Below, piece after piece: positions 62,379-64,000 of a stretch of 64,000 nt of DNA. The notes below the pieces were generated by a model. That model did no database searches. It had not been told where the DNA came from and was given only the letters and a program-made list of their open reading frames with translations. The stretch is from Acetobacterium woodii DSM 1030. Its GTDB lineage: Bacteria > Bacillota > Clostridia > Eubacteriales > Eubacteriaceae. The position numbers and the translations under genes are program-made. Every line of letters starts with the position of its first letter. Position 1 is the stretch's first letter. Location: assembly GCF_000247605.1 (NCBI RefSeq), contig NC_016894.1:3771732-3835731 (forward strand). The letters are read 5' to 3'.

Positions 62379-63206
62379 TTAATTATTTGCCATCGAAGCT
62401 GCTAATTCTGACAAGTTAATAACTGCCGGACAAAATTCCGGGTTCTGCTCACGCAGGGTTTTGGTGTACTCACTATCCAACTCACCCAATTTCTGAAAAT
62501 AACAATTGATTCGATGATTTAAAAATAAGTTATTCATCTGAAAACTAATCGGCACCGAAAAATCAACGTGTTCATAAAATAACCCCTCTTCGGTAAATGG
62601 CGGTGGATATTCCGCTGCCGGCAACGTTGGAATAAAATCATGGACATTAAAAATTCGGAAGCTGTTTTTAATATATTTATTATAAGCACTGACAAAGTCC
62701 GGATCACCCGGTCGACCTGCGGCGTAGGTGTAAACAACCAGTTCTTTATTGAGAACATTAACGGCAATATCTAACGCTGCCATGATCGCCAGATCTCCGC
62801 CCAGACTATGCCCGGTCAGATAAAGTTTTTTATCTTTCGGAAGTTTCTCAACGCTCTCTATCAACCCGTCGCGCAGCGACTGATAAATTCGGGTGATTCC
62901 GCGATGACTGGTTCCGGCATTTTCCACATAAGGAAACGGAATCTGAAAAAGATCGAGATCCGAATCCAGATTCGGAACCGAATCCGTTCCGCGAAAAGCC
63001 AACACAATCCGATCTTCCGACTCCGCAAAAAAGCCAAACTTTTCTACTGTTTTTTCAGTCACCCCTGTTGTCCCTTCAAATGTATGACAAAGTTCAAACC
63101 CACTGGGTAGCTCTAATTTATTTTGATCAAAAAATGGATACGTCTGATAACAAAATCCTGCCAGTAAAATAGCATCCTGTTGATTATACGCTTCACTTGA
63201 CTTCAT
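62379..63206 (-). CDS. Class 3 (fungal-type) lipase-like hydrolase
   Basis: The 275-residue protein has the lipase class 3 motifs RIVLAFRGTDSVPNLDSDLD, nucleophile elbow LYLTGHSLGGDLAIMAAL, YTYAAGRPGDPDF and Asp/His in FRIFNVHDFIPTLPAAEYPP. It has no signal peptide, so it would act in the cytoplasm on a lipid or ester. AAGGAG precedes the ATG. It is a single gene upstream of rsgA's end. Confidence 0.88.
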   Translation of the reverse strand: MKSSEAYNQQDAILLAGFCYQTYPFFDQNKLELPSGFELCHTFEGTTGVTEKTVEKFGFFAESEDRIVLAFRGTDSVPNLDSDLDLFQIPFPYVENAGTSHRGITRIYQSLRDGLIESVEKLPKDKKLYLTGHSLGGDLAIMAALDIAVNVLNKELVVYTYAAGRPGDPDFVSAYNKYIKNSFRIFNVHDFIPTLPAAEYPPPFTEEGLFYEHVDFSVPISFQMNNLFLNHRINCYFQKLGELDSEYTKTLREQNPEFCPAVINLSELAASMANN

Positions 63207-63227
63207 CTTTTTTCTCCTTAACTTTTA

Positions 63228-63355
63228 GTAATCATGGCTTTGCGATCAGTTCTCACCACCAATTTTATAACGTGTCGGCGAACGGTCTGACAGACAATGT
63301 AAAAATCATTTCGTGCAAAACTGATCTCAAAACTCACAGTCGTTTCGTCATTACT
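63228..63355 (+). repeat. MITE-like element, degenerate (copy H)
   Basis: From about 63228 to 63355 the sequence matches the family with many changes (ACGTGTCGGCGAACGGTC for ACGTGTAGGCGAACAGTT; TTTCGTGCAAAACTGA). The left end is missing and the right end reads CGTCATTACT. It is an old copy. Confidence 0.55.
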
Positions 63356-63364
63356 TATTTAGGA

Positions 63365-64000
63365 TCATTTATGGTGCTTCTTATTTTTGGCCTCGCTCAG
63401 GGCCTGTTTCATTTCTCCTTTACTGCCAAACATTTTTTTTATTTTTGCTGCTTCCAACTGTCGATAATTAAGGCCTTCGTAGTCCATTTCAGTTTGAAGT
63501 TTACGATAGTTATCAAACCGCTTTTGAGGCAAACTTCCGGTTTCAATGGCGGCTTTCACGGCACAACCCGGTTCGCTGGTGTGGGTGCAATCCCGGAACC
63601 GGCACCTTTCGGCCAGTTCTTCAATATCCTCAAAAGACTTCGACAGATTGGCGTGATCCAGATGAAGTTCCCGCATGCCAGGCGTATCGATCACAACACC
63701 GCCAGTGGGCAACAACAAAAGCTGCCGATGGGTCGTGGTATGTCGGCCCCGATCATCATTCCGAAGATCATTGGTCTGAAGTCGGTCTTCACCAAGAAGC
63801 CGGTTGATGATGGTGGATTTTCCCACCCCTGATGAACCCAGAAAAACAATTGTTTTTCCCGGCGACAAATAAGCGGCAATCTCGTCATAACCACGGTTAT
63901 CTTGACTGGAACAAATCACGACATCAGTCCCCACCCGAACCGCAGAAATTTGATTGAGTCGTTCGGCCAGATTATCACATAAATCGGCCTTAGTCAGGAC
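63365..64000 (-). CDS. rsgA: Ribosome small-subunit-dependent GTPase RsgA, C-terminal part (runs off right edge)
   Basis: The frame is open to base 64000, giving 211 residues of the C-terminal part. It shows G4 VLTKADL at the edge (RsgA is circularly permuted, so G4 comes first), G1 FLGSSGVGKSTIINRLLG, T in GRHTTTHRQL (G2), DTPGM (G3) and the zinc-binding CRFRDCTHTSEPGCAVKAAI with His and three Cys. It matures the 30S subunit. The N-terminal OB-fold lies beyond the window. A GTG at 63934 is inside the domain and not a real start. Confidence 0.92.
   Translation of the reverse strand, partial: VLTKADLCDNLAERLNQISAVRVGTDVVICSSQDNRGYDEIAAYLSPGKTIVFLGSSGVGKSTIINRLLGEDRLQTNDLRNDDRGRHTTTHRQLLLLPTGGVVIDTPGMRELHLDHANLSKSFEDIEELAERCRFRDCTHTSEPGCAVKAAIETGSLPQKRFDNYRKLQTEMDYEGLNYRQLEAAKIKKMFGSKGEMKQALSEAKNKKHHK

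Overview
The window looks like chromosomal DNA of a low-to-moderate GC Gram-positive anaerobe of the class Clostridia, probably a Eubacteriaceae acetogen of the Acetobacterium kind. This is inferred from strong AGGAGG ribosome sites, TTGACA/TATAAT promoters, lipoprotein-type binding proteins, an enoate-reductase-like Fe-S flavoenzyme, an EFR1-type ferredoxin, FlxA-like and DUF3793 proteins. No rRNA, tRNA or CRISPR array was seen.

Layout. 1-7.7 kb: a minus-strand operon for an Fe3+/Fbp-type ABC importer (lipoprotein, fused permease, ATPase) that also encodes a membrane-anchored seven-bladed propeller and a giant membrane/coiled-coil protein running off the left edge. 7.8-9.1 kb: a broken winged-helix gene and a DUF2325-DUF3793 pair under a long palindromic operator. 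9.3-15.1 kb: an Old Yellow Enzyme-family reductase, an intact IS1182-type element, and a PAS-GGDEF-EAL protein. 15.1-23.7 kb: thioredoxin-like protein, lipoprotein, creatininase/MerR pair, a DUF1801-metallo-beta-lactamase fusion, an AraC regulator, class I aldolase and a diguanylate cyclase. 24-29.5 kb: a chemoreceptor behind a promoter and a folded leader RNA, then a tight three-gene operon (binding-protein fold without signal peptide, HypB/UreG-like GTPase, ABC ATPase without permease), the best candidate here for an undescribed system.

29.6-64 kb is an accessory-type zone of short, mostly minus-strand transcription units: GNAT acetyltransferases, DUF proteins, Vat-type and aminoglycoside phosphotransferase-type genes, AlkC, a membrane MutS-like ATPase, PhzF, an AgrC/AgrA-like pair, and TetR- and MarR-controlled redox genes. 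It ends in the 3' part of rsgA, cut by the right edge.

A family of about 167-bp palindromic MITE-like elements (four near-full and four partial copies, with about 14-bp target duplications) is scattered through the window and marks several broken genes. Gene decay is visible at single-base level: a stop at codon 2 of a DUF4180 gene, a one-base slip in a TetR gene, a truncated EamA transporter, and remnants of a winged-helix regulator and a GNAT.
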